The position numbers and the translations under genes are program-made. This document shows positions 1 through 12,784 of a stretch of DNA of 64,000 nucleotides, piece by piece. The stretch covers positions 63,641 through 127,640 of the forward strand of contig BDIU01000069.1 of NCBI GenBank assembly GCA_002118135.1. The letters run 5' to 3'. How positions within the stretch are numbered: position 1 is the stretch's first letter; every line of letters starts with the position of its first letter. The notes beneath the pieces are model-generated. The model was given only the letters and a program-made list of their open reading frames with translations, was not told the DNA's origin and did no database searches. This stretch comes from Trebouxia sp. TZW2008 (taxonomy: Eukaryota; Chlorophyta; Trebouxiophyceae; Trebouxiales; Trebouxiaceae).

Positions 1-691
1 TGTACAGGATGGTGGCTCAATGCTGGCTAGGATGTTCAGCGGCTCGTTGCCGAGCAGACGCGACGAGAAGGTGGGTGTCGAAGCGCAGAGCTCCTGCTTG
101 CTGCTACTTGTGCTCGTGCTGCTGGGACGTCGACACTCTCATCTCGCGATGCATAGCCTTGGCATAATGCTCGCAGGGACGCGTCTTTCTTGACCGAGAC
201 CCGAAGCACTTCAGGCTAATACTCAATTTTCTCCGAGATGGGGAAGTCTGCTTGCCTTCTTGCACAGTAGAGCTACAAGAGATCCTCCAAGAGGCTCTTT
301 TTTATCAGGTGAGTCTGAAATGTCAGATGCAGCAAGTTTGCCGCCATTTTGCAGTCAGTCTTTGTTCCGCCTGACTTCACTTTTGAGCTGGAATTCTTGT
401 CATGCAGTTGGATGGCCTAAGAAACGCTGTGTCATGTCAAGAGCGCTGGCTCCCCAACTCTGCTGTGCAGCTGCGGACTTCCATTTCTGAGCAGCTTCAG
501 GTGTGAGCACTGAACAAATAGTACTGGAAACTTCTCACAGCAGGAAGGTTTACAAAGCCCGCAAAATTTCACAGCAGTTTTCTGTGTAGGCTCATGCTTG
601 CTCAGAGTATCACTGCAGCATTTTGGCAAGGCATATTGTAAGGCATGTATCTAGATTATGGTTCCTGATGTCAACTTCATCTTGTGTGCAG

Positions 692-2208
692 GGTGATGGA
701 GAGCTGAAAAATGCTATTGATCTTATAGTCCTCTGCGCCTTTGGGCAGGCACCGTACAGTGACATCAGCCAGATACCTGCACAATCAACATGTGTTGACG
801 TTGCTGTGCGCGAGAGTGCATACAACCCCTTGCACCCTCAGAACCAGCTTCAACAGCAGGATGAGACGCTATACGTTGCTTTTCAGCAAAGAATTCAGAT
901 CAAGGTAATGCCTCAATTGTCAGTCTGGCATGTGATAGTCACAGTCAATGTATGACTGCACATTGTGGTAGCTTGACACAATGATGCAGTCGGTGCACAT
1001 CACGTTTAGCAGCTGCTCAAACACTGCCACCTGGTGTCTGAGAAGGGATTGGTGTTACTGCAGGGTGAAACTAAATGCGAGCTTCTTGATGCAAAGCATG
1101 AATCACATCTACTACATCTTGATGGGCAGCTATCGTATGATCCAAAACCCTATGGTGTTGACCATGCATGCAGATTTCACATCAAGACCATGCAGGTGAG
1201 TCAGCCTTGTCCCTCTGCCATAGCCACTGTGACTCTGTTTGCATCTTGTTGCCAGCCTGCACGTTTCATCTTGTCTACAAACACCAATGCCGCCTGCATA
1301 TCTCTGTGCCCAGCAACACCAGACTCTGTTTGACACTGTTCCAGGCAGTGACCAGGCATCTTGCTGTACTGCAAAGCTTGAGAATGCACGACTCCTAGCA
1401 TGCATTGCGGTACTGTCCTCCCCTGCAAGTTTAAACAGCTTAACGTCTACTGCTTGTGACAGGTGTATCGGCATCATTGCGTCAGCGCGTTATCTGCCAA
1501 GCATCAGAGGTGGCGTGATTGCGCCTTGTACATAGTGAAACACATCAATGCGGTCAAGTGGGCTCTGGATTTGTGTGGCTTTCGTGACGTGGCCATACCT
1601 GTACATTCCATGCAAGTTAATAGCAGCACAGATGGAGCTCAGTCAGCAGTGTTGGTTAACATACGCTTCAGTGTGCAGCTGGCTATCTGAGCAAGCACGC
1701 CAGCATTCATTGTTTTCCTTTATTCATCACGCATGCTAGACATGCTCAGCAGGCCCAGCTACATATGCACTGGAGCAATCGGCTGTCTTCAAATGCGCCA
1801 ACAAGATTGCCAAAAAGTTTGGGCAAATGTTCTCAGCATCCTCCAGTCATCAGAAAACTTGAGGACTGCGATAGAATCAACCATGTGTGGCGTTACAAAG
1901 AAAGCTAAGAAAACGACAGCTGAAGGATGCTGCTATCATCCAGCAATCAGGGGTGTTTGATGGGCATCATTGAGATATGCAGGCTGGTCATTGCAAATGT
2001 CAAAGAGATGATCCTGGCTGTGTCAAAGCAATGGTTACTGCAATTGCAAGAGTCAACTGTTGCCAGATGCGCTGGTCACTGCTGTCATTCCTTGATAAGG
2101 ATTTTGGTGCTTGCGATCCAAGGCCTCTATTACCCTCGTTCTTCAGATCAATGTATGATGTAACACAACAGGCATTTGGACACCCAGAGTTTGGCCTACG
2201 GTGGTTGT
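692..2208 (+). CDS. Unidentified multi-exon gene (partial model)
   Basis: I do not recognise this gene. Three exon-like blocks have clean acceptors, donors and lengths divisible by three: 692-904 (71 codons, ends before gtaatg), 1013-1195 (61 codons, contains DPKPYGVDHACRFHIK, ends before gtgagt) and 1463-1615 (51 codons, Trp/His/Cys-rich, ends before a weaker gttaat). A fourth, about 1981-2208, encodes a Cys-rich block including DPGCVKAMVTAIARVNCCQM and runs into gtggtt. All agree with phase-0 joining, which is unlikely by chance. The piece at about 1344-1398 (AVTRHLAVLQSLRMHDS) ends in a stop without a donor, and the stretch at 1750-1915 is open but has no convincing donor, so the chain is incomplete. 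Start and end were not found. It may be a diverged gene or a decaying one. Confidence 0.4.
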
Positions 2209-3911
2209 GAGTTCAGCACTGTGTGGCTAGGTCTTGTTCTGATTCAGATAACTTATTGCAGCCACAGACTGCGTGCACAATTTTGATGGTCTCAACTGGG
2301 TTTGCTCTGGTTGATTTTGGTCTAAGTACAGTAAGTGGCCTGCACTTTAAACAGTTAGGCATGCCGTGATTTCACGCAATGACAATTTTCATGTTGGTTG
2401 CCACACGAGCAAATGCAGGCAGCTTAACGTGGGGTAATGGCCTGGCTTTTGTGTACAGTAGACAAGAACGCTGAAACACACGCTGTACTTCTTCATTGCT
2501 GTAAAGTATGTTTCCAGGCAAAATCAGGGCATTAACGGTGCAATTCAGTCAGCGATTTCGGCTTGAAAATCTCCCCTGAATGGCTGTTATGCACTAAGCC
2601 TGGCCTTGCAGTCTTTCATCAGTACGCGCAGTGCATGCTGTTTGATGACAAAGAGGATGCCACGTTTCACCTTCAATTTGAGTGCAGTATCAAGACTGCA
2701 GAATCTGGTTCCATGCACAGCTGCAGCGTTGACAGAGCCATTCTGAGTCAGTGCATCAGTGAAATGTAGAACTGTCGCACCTTCTACTGTACATACAATG
2801 AATTGCTCAAGCTTTTGTCAAGGCTATGGCTCTGTGATTATACAGAATGTTTGAAAATGGCTGAACATACATCAAACTCTGCAGGTGGATTCACAGTCTC
2901 CACATCATCATGGATGATCAAACCCACGATGCCCCTGATGTACTTGTTGATGCACACAGATGTTGTCACAAACATGTGATGAAAGGCTGACAGGGGCAGC
3001 TAAATTGTGCCCAACAATCTCCGCCACTTGCTTCAATGGTACATTATTTTCCATACTTCCAATTCAACATGTTTTAATCATCTTCATAGCAAAAGTGGAG
3101 CATGTCACATGCATACGAATCTGAAACGCAAGTCACTTTGAGCTTGCAGAGCTGATTCTGACATGTTGGCAGCGTTATTTCTTGAAAAATGCCCTCAAAT
3201 GCATCAGCTTATGCTGCAGCATTCTACTTCATTGGCTGAGCTACTGGGTAGCCTCCACCAACTGTGCCTGCATGCTGTGTCGACACACCAGGAGTACCGT
3301 AAACAGGGACCTGGTATCTCTGCAGCACAATTGAAAACTGGAAATCAATAGCTGTATGATGAATCAATCAGTGCGTTGTGTTATAGTCAACAAAAGCAAC
3401 TCTGACTGTGCCTACATAGTGCAGCATGCCACCTAATGACAGGCAGGCAGGTGTGAGAGTGATGATACAAGCGAGTGGTGTACAGAGCAAGAGTAGAAGC
3501 AAATACCGATGCTTGCTGCCTTGGCAAATGTGCAAATCCAAATTCTATCATGTCATGCATTCTCACGATACACCTTTCACACTTAGTTGGGGATATACAC
3601 TTGTGTTATTTGCACATGAACTGCATGATCCACCCTGCACTGCCATCATTCAGTCAGCACTAGACCTCAGAACAGCCTACCTCATAGCACTCTGGCATCA
3701 CAAACGGAATCCAGAACAAAGGCCAGAAGAAGATCAACAGCAAAATTACAGAAATCCAGCCAGTGGGGGACAAGTTGTCACATTGGCAGCAGCCAGTCTG
3801 CAGCATCACACATTTGTCAGGTGTCAGGGCATAAGCTGTGGATCACCAAATGACTTGGCAAAAGAGCAGATTGACAGCACATACTCTTGGTTCAAAGACT
3901 TGATAGCCTAA
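2209..3911 (+). other. Exon-like open stretches, unassigned
   Basis: Short open stretches lie at 2563-2769, 3163-3351 and 3426-3911 on the plus strand. They could be later exons or the 3' part of the unidentified gene to the left. None carries a motif I recognise and I could not join them in consistent phase. Nothing convincing is seen on the minus strand. Confidence 0.2.
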
Positions 3912-4072
3912 GATGACCTGCCCTGGCTGTGGATATGCTAGAGGACCTGCAAAGATCACTCACGACTGCTGGGTGTCTGCTTCAACTCTCGATGCCGACC
4001 TGGTTGCAGTGCTATAGCAAGCTATTGACGGCAGCAAATGGTGCCCGAGCACACCTCTGACAGGAATGCCGG

Positions 4073-4343
4073 CAACCGGGTTCGGATAAAGCGATTGACC
4101 TCCAGGACCCCTCGGCTGATTGTTCTGCTGGGTCGGCTGATATTGCTGGTACTGCTGCTGTTGCGGCTGTGCCTGGGTGTTCATAGACGGGTACTGCTGA
4201 TTCTGCTGCTCTGTGTACGCTTGTTGAGCGCTCACTGGCTGCCCCTGAGTTATAGGATGCGCAGCTGCCCAAGCTCGTTCGCGTTCTTCCGGCGTGTTGC
4301 CGGGCGGCATTGGCGGCGAGTCAGGCAGGCTACCGACACCCAT
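4073..4343 (-). CDS. Gln/Pro-rich N-terminal exon of an unidentified gene
   Basis: A real ATG at 4343 on the minus strand opens a frame rich in Gln, Pro, Tyr and Asn, beginning MGVGSLPDSPPMPPGN, with a dense QPQQQQYQQYQP segment. A plausible donor follows the codons for GIPVRG near 4051, and the frame otherwise stops at 3960. The composition suggests a disordered N-terminal region. Any further exons would lie below 3960, where I cannot identify them, so this may also be a short single-exon gene. It lies about 590 bp downstream of the end of the eIF3L gene on the same strand. Function unknown. Confidence 0.4.
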
Positions 4344-4935
4344 GGCGTTGCTCTAAGGAGGACACACGCGACGTCTCCTATCCCTGCCAGCCCTTTCAAA
4401 CTTGATCTGTTCGGGGTAGAGCTTCCTCTGGGTCCTGAATGTGACGCAATGCGTCATCATCATCAGCAGGTTATCAGAGCTGACTTCTTGATCAAAACTT
4501 GCAGCTTGATCACAACTTGCACTTTGTCAATCGATCCCAACAGTGCTGTGCCTTGTTCTGTCTGTGCCATGCCTGTTGCACATTCCATTCAACGATTTGT
4601 TTGCAAAGTGAACTCTGCATCACCAGGTGCCACACACACGGTGTACACATGTGTGCTCCCGCATGTTGCAAGGGGTGTGACCTTTGCATGTGCAATCTCA
4701 GGAGACATCGAGCTTTGCATGTTGCTAAGCCATGTGGCAACAAGGTTCACAGCTGTTGATGTGCATGCCCAACCTGCTGAAGCTGTTGAAATCATTTGTG
4801 TTCTTTGGAAGAATTATAACATCCTGGTGTGCATATTTGACATTGCCAGACTCAATCGTGACAGTTGATTAGGTTAAACTCAACATTGACTGACTAAATA
4901 ACATTTCAAAGTGACTGCACAAATGTTGCGCAAGA

Positions 4936-7900
4936 TCAATACGCTGCGACACCAGCAGTCCTAGCACCAAGAGCAGGGCTGTTGAGATCTCTGACAATTT
5001 CCTGGAATTTGGTAATATGCCGTAGAATGAATTCATTGCCTTTGCTGCGTGGAGCATTGACCTCCTCTATACTGATCAGTTCTGCACCTGAGTCTGAGTC
5101 CTTGCTGATGCTGACTTCAACATCAGCTGCAGATTGCATGGTGCCTGCTGATGCATCACCTTGACCATTCCATGTTTTGCACTGACTTGTGCTCTGCACA
5201 GCAAGACAATTTCTTGAGCTTTTCAATCATGCCAAGAGAGCAGATGCGCGTTGGTAACGCGCTGTTCTATAGTGGCTGGATATTGTTGAAAGCAGCTTGT
5301 GCAAATGTGCATGCACAGACATGCTTCTACATGCAGAGTTACAGATCGCATAACCGAAAGCCATCAACAATGCAATGCATCCAAACAACCATATTTTCAT
5401 CATACGTGATTGCCCGCGTTTCACGCAGTGTCATGGCAATGCAATCAAGAAGTAAACTTGTACCAAGTCTTGCAGGAACTGCCATGATTGACACATAAGC
5501 TGTAGCCACCGCTGATGAATCACAAGCAATGCAAGCTGTTACAACTTGCCTGCAGGTTGTCGCAGGAGCATGCACACATAGAAACACAATCTAAACAATT
5601 TCCATGAGCCACGGCATGGGATGTGACGTTGGAGACTTGACACTGTGACCTGTCAGGCCTCTCAAGCATGCACACAGGCACAGGGTGGCTCAGGACCACA
5701 AGTGACAGCCAGCATTTCACCTCAAGAACTCTGAGCTGCTCTTTCACAGCAGCCTCATCTGTGTCCATGAGAGCAGCCAGCTTAGGCAGGCTGATGGTGG
5801 TGTACAGCTTCAGAAATTGCTTCAATACTGGTAGCTGCCGCTGCTGCTCCACAAAAGACATGAAGCCCCTCAGCTGCTGCCTGTAGGCTTCCTATAAGCA
5901 AGGAAAAAAGAATGCTCAGCAAAAATCTTCATTTGACAAGCGTACCGCCATGACTGCTGCGCTACTGATGGTACAGCTTCAGAAATTGCTTCAGTACTGG
6001 TAGCTGCTGCTGCTGCTCCACAAAAGACATGAAGCCCGTCAGCTGCTGCCTGAAGGCTTCCTGTAAGTATGGAAAAAATGCTCAGCAAAAATGTTCAGTT
6101 GACAAGGGTAGCGCTATGACTGCTGCGCTACTGATGGTACAGCTTGTTTGAGCACTGGTAGCTGCCGCTGCTGCTGCCGCTGCTGCTCTACAAGGACATG
6201 AAGCCCCTCAAATGTTGCCTGTAAGGCTTCTGTAAGCATGGAGAAGCAACTCTTGAGCTGCTTTGCTCAGAACAAGACTTCATGGGCAACAAGACTGATA
6301 GGACAATGGTGGTGTACAGCTTCAGGAACTGCTTCAGTACTGGCAGCTGCCGACGCTGCTCCACGAAGGACAGCAAGCCCCTCAGCTGCTGCCTGTAAGC
6401 CTCCTATAAGCAGACAAGTATCTCGCAAGCAATGCTGTTGGATGTCAATCAGGCACAGCACACGATGGCTTCAGAAACTGCTTCAGTGTGGATAGCTGCC
6501 GCTGCTGCTTCACAAAGGACATCAAGCCCCTCAACTGCTGCCTGTGTGCCTCCTGTAAGTGCCAAGAGTTCATGCTGAGCATGTTCATTACAGAGCGTAG
6601 CATATTCAGCAGAACTTTGCAATTTCCTTGAGTGATTCTACACTGTTTTGCATCAGAACCTTTGTATCACAGAGGCTGTAACAGAGACATTGATATAGGC
6701 ATTGATGGAAAGTACATGGTGCTGTGACTTTGTGCACAGCACCCAAATAGGACATGCAAGAAGGGACGCTGAAGCAGACAAACAAGTGCCTGATGCACAT
6801 CTCACCTGATTGCTGTTGACTGTCAGGTTGTCTAGCCCAGGAGGCACAGCAGCCACAAACTTGGGACAGGCATAGGTGAACAGCTCATGTACCACACCCC
6901 CAATGCCTTGAACAGTTCTCACCTGACCTGCTGTTTTGTACCACAGCACCAGCAAGGCAGCTTACATCTAACCTCTGGAAATGTACTGTCTTCTGTACAG
7001 CTGCTGATAAAAGGATGTGATGGCTGTGTTGAAAACCTTGCCTGCCCCTCAACTGAGTGCTGTGATATAGTATGAGCATGGCAGGTGACACCTGGTTCCG
7101 GCAGGTGCTGATATGCAGGCTTTTCTTTTCTTTTTCTGCAGGCATTCATACAGACAGTGTCAAAGACAGGTGGTATTGTGACTTTGCAATTGCTTGGGGC
7201 AATTCTCACCTGATTGCTGTTGACAGTCAGGTTGTCTAGCCTAGGAGGCACAGCAGCCACAAATTTGGGACAGGCATAGGTGAATAACTCATCCACCACA
7301 CCTTCCAGGCCCCTCTGCATGCGCTGCATCTTCTCATTGTACCTGCAAGGTACACAGAAACTGAACGCATCCTAAGGCAAAGCTCACATGCATTTTGGAC
7401 CATGCATGCGCTGCAGCTTCTCGTTGTACCTTGGAGACACTCAGCGATTGCACTCGCAAAAGCACCTTTGCATGCATTGACATGTACAGCAAGCTTCAGT
7501 AGGACCTATTTTGTGCACATTGAGACGGTTCACTGAGCTACCCAAGGACAAGAATGTCATGCGACTGCATGAGCAGGTTTGAGCCTGAACTCAAATGTTG
7601 TGATGACCATTGGCCTTGATTAGCATGCAAAGGCTGATTGCGGCCCCAGCATCAATGTCAGAACTTAGATCTCCTATACAGTCTTGCTTGATGTATCTGT
7701 AGCTGCTTGGCTGTAAAGAAGCACCATGCACTATCATGCTTTCCAGCTTAGCTGAAAGTATGATTCTGAGCAGTGATACTGTGTGCTGAGACTTCAAACC
7801 CGCGGTCCACAGCTTCCCACAGCAGTTGCCATGCTGTCACATAGCATCATTAAATGCAGTGGTAATGTCACCATGCAAATGCAGAGCACATGCAGTAGCT

Positions 7901-10900
7901 GTGCTTCCGCAGCATCAGCACAAACTGTGGCAGCTGAAACCAACGTCACTACATGTGCTCTGTAGCAGAAAGACTTTGACACCGCTTTGCAGCATTGCTG
8001 TGTGACAGTGCTTGAGCGGCTGCCTCTTTACAATTTCAGACTCATCTCTGCTGGTGAAAGCAATAGCATGCCGTGTTGTCTGTGCTCAATATCATATTCC
8101 GAGCCACGCTACATTGTTTACGACCCCAAGTTGAGCTCTGATGGTGAAAGCAATAGCATGCTGTGTTGTCTGTGCTAATATCAACTTCCGAGCCAGGCTA
8201 CATTGTTTAAGACCTGAAGTTGAGCAGCACTGCACCATTGACTGCAGCCAAAGTTTGGGCCATGTTCTCCGTGAACCGTTTTGTGAGTATGCGGCTCAAG
8301 GATTGGCTTGAAGAAGTGCAAACAACGAGACTTGACAACAAAAGCGTGGAGTTGCAATCCAAATTTGCTGCCATAGGACACCATATTGCTACTGGCCAAG
8401 ACCATGCAGGCTGTGTGGTATAGATAGATGAAGCCAGGGTGGTCCCTAGCTGCAGATCCTTTTCCTCAGGCTACATTACAAAACTATGAACTTGAGTGCT
8501 AGCCTGTTCGGCTCATGTATGATTTCCAAGTTCGCTATGCACCTGATCATCATGTACTTGAGGGCCAGCACTGATAGCTGCTGTGCTTTCACGGTGCATT
8601 TCGACACTATGACATTGAGTGCCGGCACTTTCAGGTCATTTGTGTTGGAGTTCACTATGTACCTGTCAGATGACATTTCTAGCTCATTCGGCTACCCCAA
8701 GCCACAGATGAGCTGGAGGGGTCAGCTGACAGGCACATAACCTACTTCAGAACAACAAATCAGCAGGAAAGTCTGACAGCCTCATAATGCACGCTTCAAG
8801 ATTAACAGGCTGCTCAGCAGGCACTTGGTGCCTGCCTGCATCTGCACCAACCATTGGAGCATGACATGAGTTGCAGCAAGCCGCAGCATGCTCAATCTTT
8901 CTTGACTGATGTGTGACTAATGTGATCACGCTTGTGCGTTCCTGCAACAATGCCTTCGATGTAAGATGAGTGGCTGACAATGTACTTGCCTTTGTTTGTG
9001 ATGTACTTTTCTTCTGTATGTGGGGCAGGAGAATGTCTGAAACAAAGACCAAGGTCAAAATATTTGCTTGAAGTACAAGCGAATCAGTGAATGACTTACT
9101 TTGAGGGTGTTGGTCACTGACTCATGCACATGTCCAAGAGATGCAGGGTACAGCCAAAAAGAGACTGATTTGCTTTTGTTTTGAGAATTTGGGCAATTTA
9201 TTTACTTTCTCTGAGGGAGTTGTTCCGACTGTCTCATCTACGTGTCTGAGCAGCATGTCTTAAGACAGGCTGGGTAGAAAATGACAGTGTCTGCCTCACT
9301 TGTCTGTTGAGAGTGTGGATGAGTGAGTGAGTGACTGACTGACTTACTTTTCTTTCAGGGTGTTGGTGACTGACTCATCCACGTATCTAAAGGATGCTGG
9401 ACACAGTGAGGTGGTGACTGCCAGCAAGGCATACATCTGCTCGTTCTTCTTCAGAATCTGGTCATACTGTGCGCTGCGCTGGTGGTATGCTTTGACCCTA
9501 CACAAAGCAGACAGCTGTTAGTTGCCATGTCAGAATGTCGCATGACATTCCCAGCAGCTACACTGAACCATTAGATCAGTATCCCGCCTGATGTTCATCC
9601 CCAGATGATCTGATGATACTGTGCGCTGCGCTGGTGGTATGCCTCGATCCCACACAAAGCAGAAAGCTTTTTATTGCCGTATCAAGTTGCTGCACATTCT
9701 TCTCAGTGTAGCATCTCATGCTGCTGACCTCTCAATGGCATGCTGCAAGACAGGCCAGAGGCTGCCCTGGATTGGACTGCAGGACATACTTGCAAAGGTA
9801 CACAGTGTGAACCATGACCATGTAGAGTGCATTCACCAACCAGCGAAAGCAATGTATATCATCAGAGTGCAGAAGTGTGATCTAGTTCTACTTTGGAGTC
9901 AGCGACCAACCTGTTAATGTAGTTGAGGACAATGTTGAAGCACCGCGCAGCATCCAGGTACCGCTGTAGCATCAGATAGGAGAAGCCAGCATAGTAGTAT
10001 AGAGCAATGTTGGCGCCTGCTACTTTTGGGGTCAACAGGTTGCCGGTCTTGAAGGGCTGAAGGGGCCCAAGTGCCTTCAGGGCTAGATCGTACTCTCCCA
10101 AAAGGCAGTGCACGCGCAACAGGCCCACCAGACTGAAGTAACCCATGGTGCGTAGCACATTGCTGGTGTGGCCTTCGTAACCTTCTGATTCCACGAAGCG
10201 CCTTTGAGCATCTGCAGCAGCATCACAGCGTATGAGACCATGGCAAACATGGGCCGAAGTGCCTTCAGGGCTAGATCGTACTCCCCTAGGAGGCAGTGCA
10301 CACGCACAAGCCCCACCAGACTGAAGTAGCCCATTGTGCGTAGCACGTTGCTGGTGTGGCCCTCGAAGCCCTCTGCTGCCACAGACCGCCTTTGAGCATC
10401 TGCAGCAGGAGCACTTGCAATGAGTGCAATGCAGTGTAAATTGTGAAGTGTGCCCTATTTATATGAATCAGACATGACGTGATGTTTTCGAGAGCATCAA
10501 CCAATGGAATTGGAGTTTATGGTGTCATTGAGGTGAAACAAGACTAAAAACAAGACACACCATCCAAAGTGAATCCCAGATGACACCTAACTTGTCCAGC
10601 GGCTACTACCTATGCATGCTCGATATGGGGACTGCAGATTTCATCATCTGTGCATGACCAGCGCTCAATGAGGTAAACAAGACAGTGCTCCACCAGCCCT
10701 TGATTTGAGGCGTATGCTGGCTTGCGCTGTACATCACAAGACACAGACGTGCAAGATGGATCTCACCGATTGAACTCAGATTCTGGATACTGCCTGACAG
10801 ATGCAACTGCTGCTACCTATGCCTGCTTATCACAAGGAGGCTGCAGACTTCACCATTCATGGTCAAGACCCTATCAGGCAACAGAACAATGAGAACAAGA

Positions 10901-12478
10901 CCTACAATCTATGCATAGTCACCATTTAATGAAGAGGGACAAGGCAGAACTCACCATCTGAAGCCAGATCCCGGACCACCCCTGACTTATCAATGAGACC
11001 AGTCAGATAATGCAAGACCCCCTGCAGGTCCCACACCCCCTCGCACTTCTTCAGCAGTTCCAGCTCGTGCGGCGACTTCTGCGCCAGCTTCCCTCTGTAC
11101 TGTGCAAAGGACTGGAACTGATAGATGAACTCGTCTACCATATCCCACAGCCTGCATGCAGTGTCACATAGTTTGGCACAGGTGTCACATTGTGAAGCAC
11201 AACTTTGCCATGGAAATCTGACAGTCTAGCTTCCTCTCATACTGTGCAAAGGACTGGAATTGATAGAGGGGCAGCTCTTGTTGTTTTGGCCTATTCATTT
11301 ACGCCACTTGTCCCACAGCAAAAAGATTTGGTCTACAAATGATGAACTCGTCCAGCATATCCCACAGCCTGCATGCAGCGCAGCGTTTTGTAGGCCCAAC
11401 TGCACATTGCAGGTCAAAAGTACTCATTGGGGCTTTGATGACCCCAGAGGTGTCTGCTTTACTATGCCAAGCACTGAAATTGATAGATGAACCCATCTGC
11501 CATATCCCATAGCCTGAATACGAGTGGGTCACCACGTTCTCCATAAATGGTCGAAACTGTGAGACTGTCTAGTGAGCAATTCAACAGTGTCCTCAATGAA
11601 CTTGATATGAACGCATCTGCAAGCTGTCCCTTTGCCAGGGCCCAACAGAAGCACCGCAACAAGCATGCGCTTTCAGTTTGTAAACATCAGTTGGTCTGCT
11701 CCATGTTGGCACTGGGCATGACAGGTCTCCATTAAGTGAAGCAACAGCTTGGGCAGGTGTTACTGCACGACGCAATGTGCACAGCTACATTTTCGCTGCA
11801 ATTTGCACAGCCTCAACAAGGTAGTCAAAAGGGTGTGGCAATCCTCACCAGCCGTTGGGCAATTGCATGTTGACATGGCTCTGGAGCAGGACTCTGAACA
11901 GGTTTACGTAGTTGTCCCATGACTCACAACGCTGCTCCAGGGTTGGCTGTGCTGTAGCATACAGATGGCGGAAATACATCTCCTGCAAGCATGAATGAGG
12001 GCTGCATACAATGTGCAGAAATTTCATCTGAATGCTCAGGCTGGCGCAAAACTTGAGGCAGTATCGAGTGCTCCACAATGTGCAACATCATTACAAGACA
12101 AGCCAATTCGTTTGTGAACACTGTGCTTGCAGACTTTAGCAGAATGAGCACCTTGTATAGCAAACAGAAGACATGATCTCCATCCACCAGATCTGCAATC
12201 ATGTGCACTGGAGGCCAGCTGGTGGTCTTGAAGAAACGCTCGCTCAGCTTTGCAAATGACACATCGTACATAGAAAAGATTTCCCGAATGTTGCGTTCCC
12301 TGCGATGGCAGAACAGGCCTGTAGTGATCAACCACTCGGTCATTGCGCAAATGCTGCTGATTCCTTCGAAGATAGCCCTGCACCTGATATGCCGATACAA
12401 GTAGACGACGAACTGCTTGACCAGGTCCGGTACGGGCTCGGAAAAGGTTTCTGGGGCACGACCTCCATAGGCTTCCAT
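4936..12478 (-). CDS. eIF3L: Eukaryotic translation initiation factor 3 subunit L
   Basis: This is a subunit of the eIF3 complex, which binds the 40S ribosome and promotes recruitment of initiator tRNA and mRNA in the cytosol. Nine exons join in phase: 12478-12384, 12299-12152, 11982-11849, 11151-10955, 10211-9911, 9497-9348, 7342-7210, 5891-5721 and 5193-4936. They give 528 residues (human eIF3L has 564). Family landmarks are clear in order: LSERFFKTTSWPP and EMYFRHLYA, then LWDMVDEFIYQFQSF, MGYFSLVGLLRVHCLLGEY, ALYYYAGFSYLML, KNEQMYALLAV, DELFTYACPKFVAAVP and, in the C-terminal PCI region, QLPVLKQFLKLYTTISLPKL. The start is the Met of MEAYGGRAP; the upstream in-frame GTG is not needed. Several introns contain partial copies of neighbouring exons, described separately. 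Identity is very secure. The junction into the last exon is the least certain. Confidence 0.95.
5960..6552 (-). repeat. Array of four partial copies of eIF3L exon 8
   Basis: Upstream of the full exon (acceptor boundary at 5891) lie copies starting at 6060, 6230, 6403 and 6552, a spacing of 169, 170, 173 and 149 bp. Each repeats the 5' end of the exon (EAYRQQLRGFMSFVEQQRQLPVLKQ, variously mutated) and most keep a TACAG or TATAG acceptor. Only the last copy in transcript order continues into the rest of the exon. The copy at 6230 has lost one base at the junction and gained a QQR expansion. Confidence 0.9.
6806..6930 (-). repeat. Partial copy of eIF3L exon 7
   Basis: The 3' portion of exon 7 (HELFTYACPKFVAAVP to LTVNSNQ) is repeated 400 bp downstream of the real exon, with its GTGAGA donor intact at the end. 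The upstream part of the exon and its acceptor are missing. Confidence 0.85.
8048..8225. repeat. Two-copy 90-bp direct repeat in an eIF3L intron
   Basis: A 90-bp unit beginning ctgctggtgaaagcaatagc is repeated at 8138 with a few substitutions, including the GAGCCA...CTACATTGTTTA segment. It lies in the 2-kb intron between exons 6 and 7 and has no protein match. No other gene is visible between 7343 and 9090. Confidence 0.8.
9090..9655 (-). repeat. Fragments of eIF3L exon 6 on both sides of the exon
   Basis: Upstream, about 9605-9655 repeats the first part of exon 6 (AYHQRSAQY, with the second half diverged). Downstream, about 9095-9130 and 9200-9245 repeat its last part (DESVTNTLK region plus the AAGTAAGT junction, partly decayed). 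The full exon is 9497-9348. The distribution fits the rule seen elsewhere: 5' pieces upstream, 3' pieces downstream. Confidence 0.7.
10250..10399 (-). repeat. Partial copy of eIF3L exon 5
   Basis: This is a copy of the acceptor and first half of exon 5, 188 bp upstream of the real exon start at 10211. It encodes the same DAQRR...GFEGHTSNVLRTMGYF...LALKAL stretch with few changes. It has no donor at its end and runs out of frame into the true exon, so it is probably skipped or used only as an alternative acceptor. Confidence 0.85.
11330..11545 (-). repeat. Partial copies of the 5' end of eIF3L exon 4
   Basis: At least two short copies of the acceptor and first codons of exon 4 lie upstream of the full exon at 11151. 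One is near 11373-11340 (LWDMLDEFI) and one near 11515-11465 (LWDMADGFIYQFQ, followed by a stop). Both are diverged. Confidence 0.75.
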
Positions 12479-12784
12479 ATTTGTCACAGCTGTTTGTTCT
12501 CTGCCTAACGCGGCAATCGGAACAAGCAGTGGTTTCTCACAAGCTGTTGTGTCTCCACTGAAAGCTGCTCACGCGCTCGATCGTACTCGATGTCGCACCT
12601 CGGTCAAAGCAAGCTGCAAGCACGGGCGGCCTTGCTTGTTAGGGTTTTCACCAATAGGCAGGGTAGCAAAGCAATTTACTTAGTTGGTGATCTGAAAGCA
12701 GATCCCAAGCAAAGCAATTTGCTTACAGCAATGCACTGTTTGCTACACGCTTGCGGCATGCCCCTCTTGGCATATACTAGCCCA

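Noticed and set aside
4038..4868. 276-codon open frame on the plus strand
   Set aside because: Its first half is the reverse complement of a Gln-rich exon (giving Leu/Val/Arg runs) and the rest has no motif; it is most likely a shadow frame.
12479..12487. GTG start of eIF3L nine bases upstream of the ATG
   Set aside because: Eukaryotic initiation at GTG is unusual and an ATG follows three codons later in the same frame.
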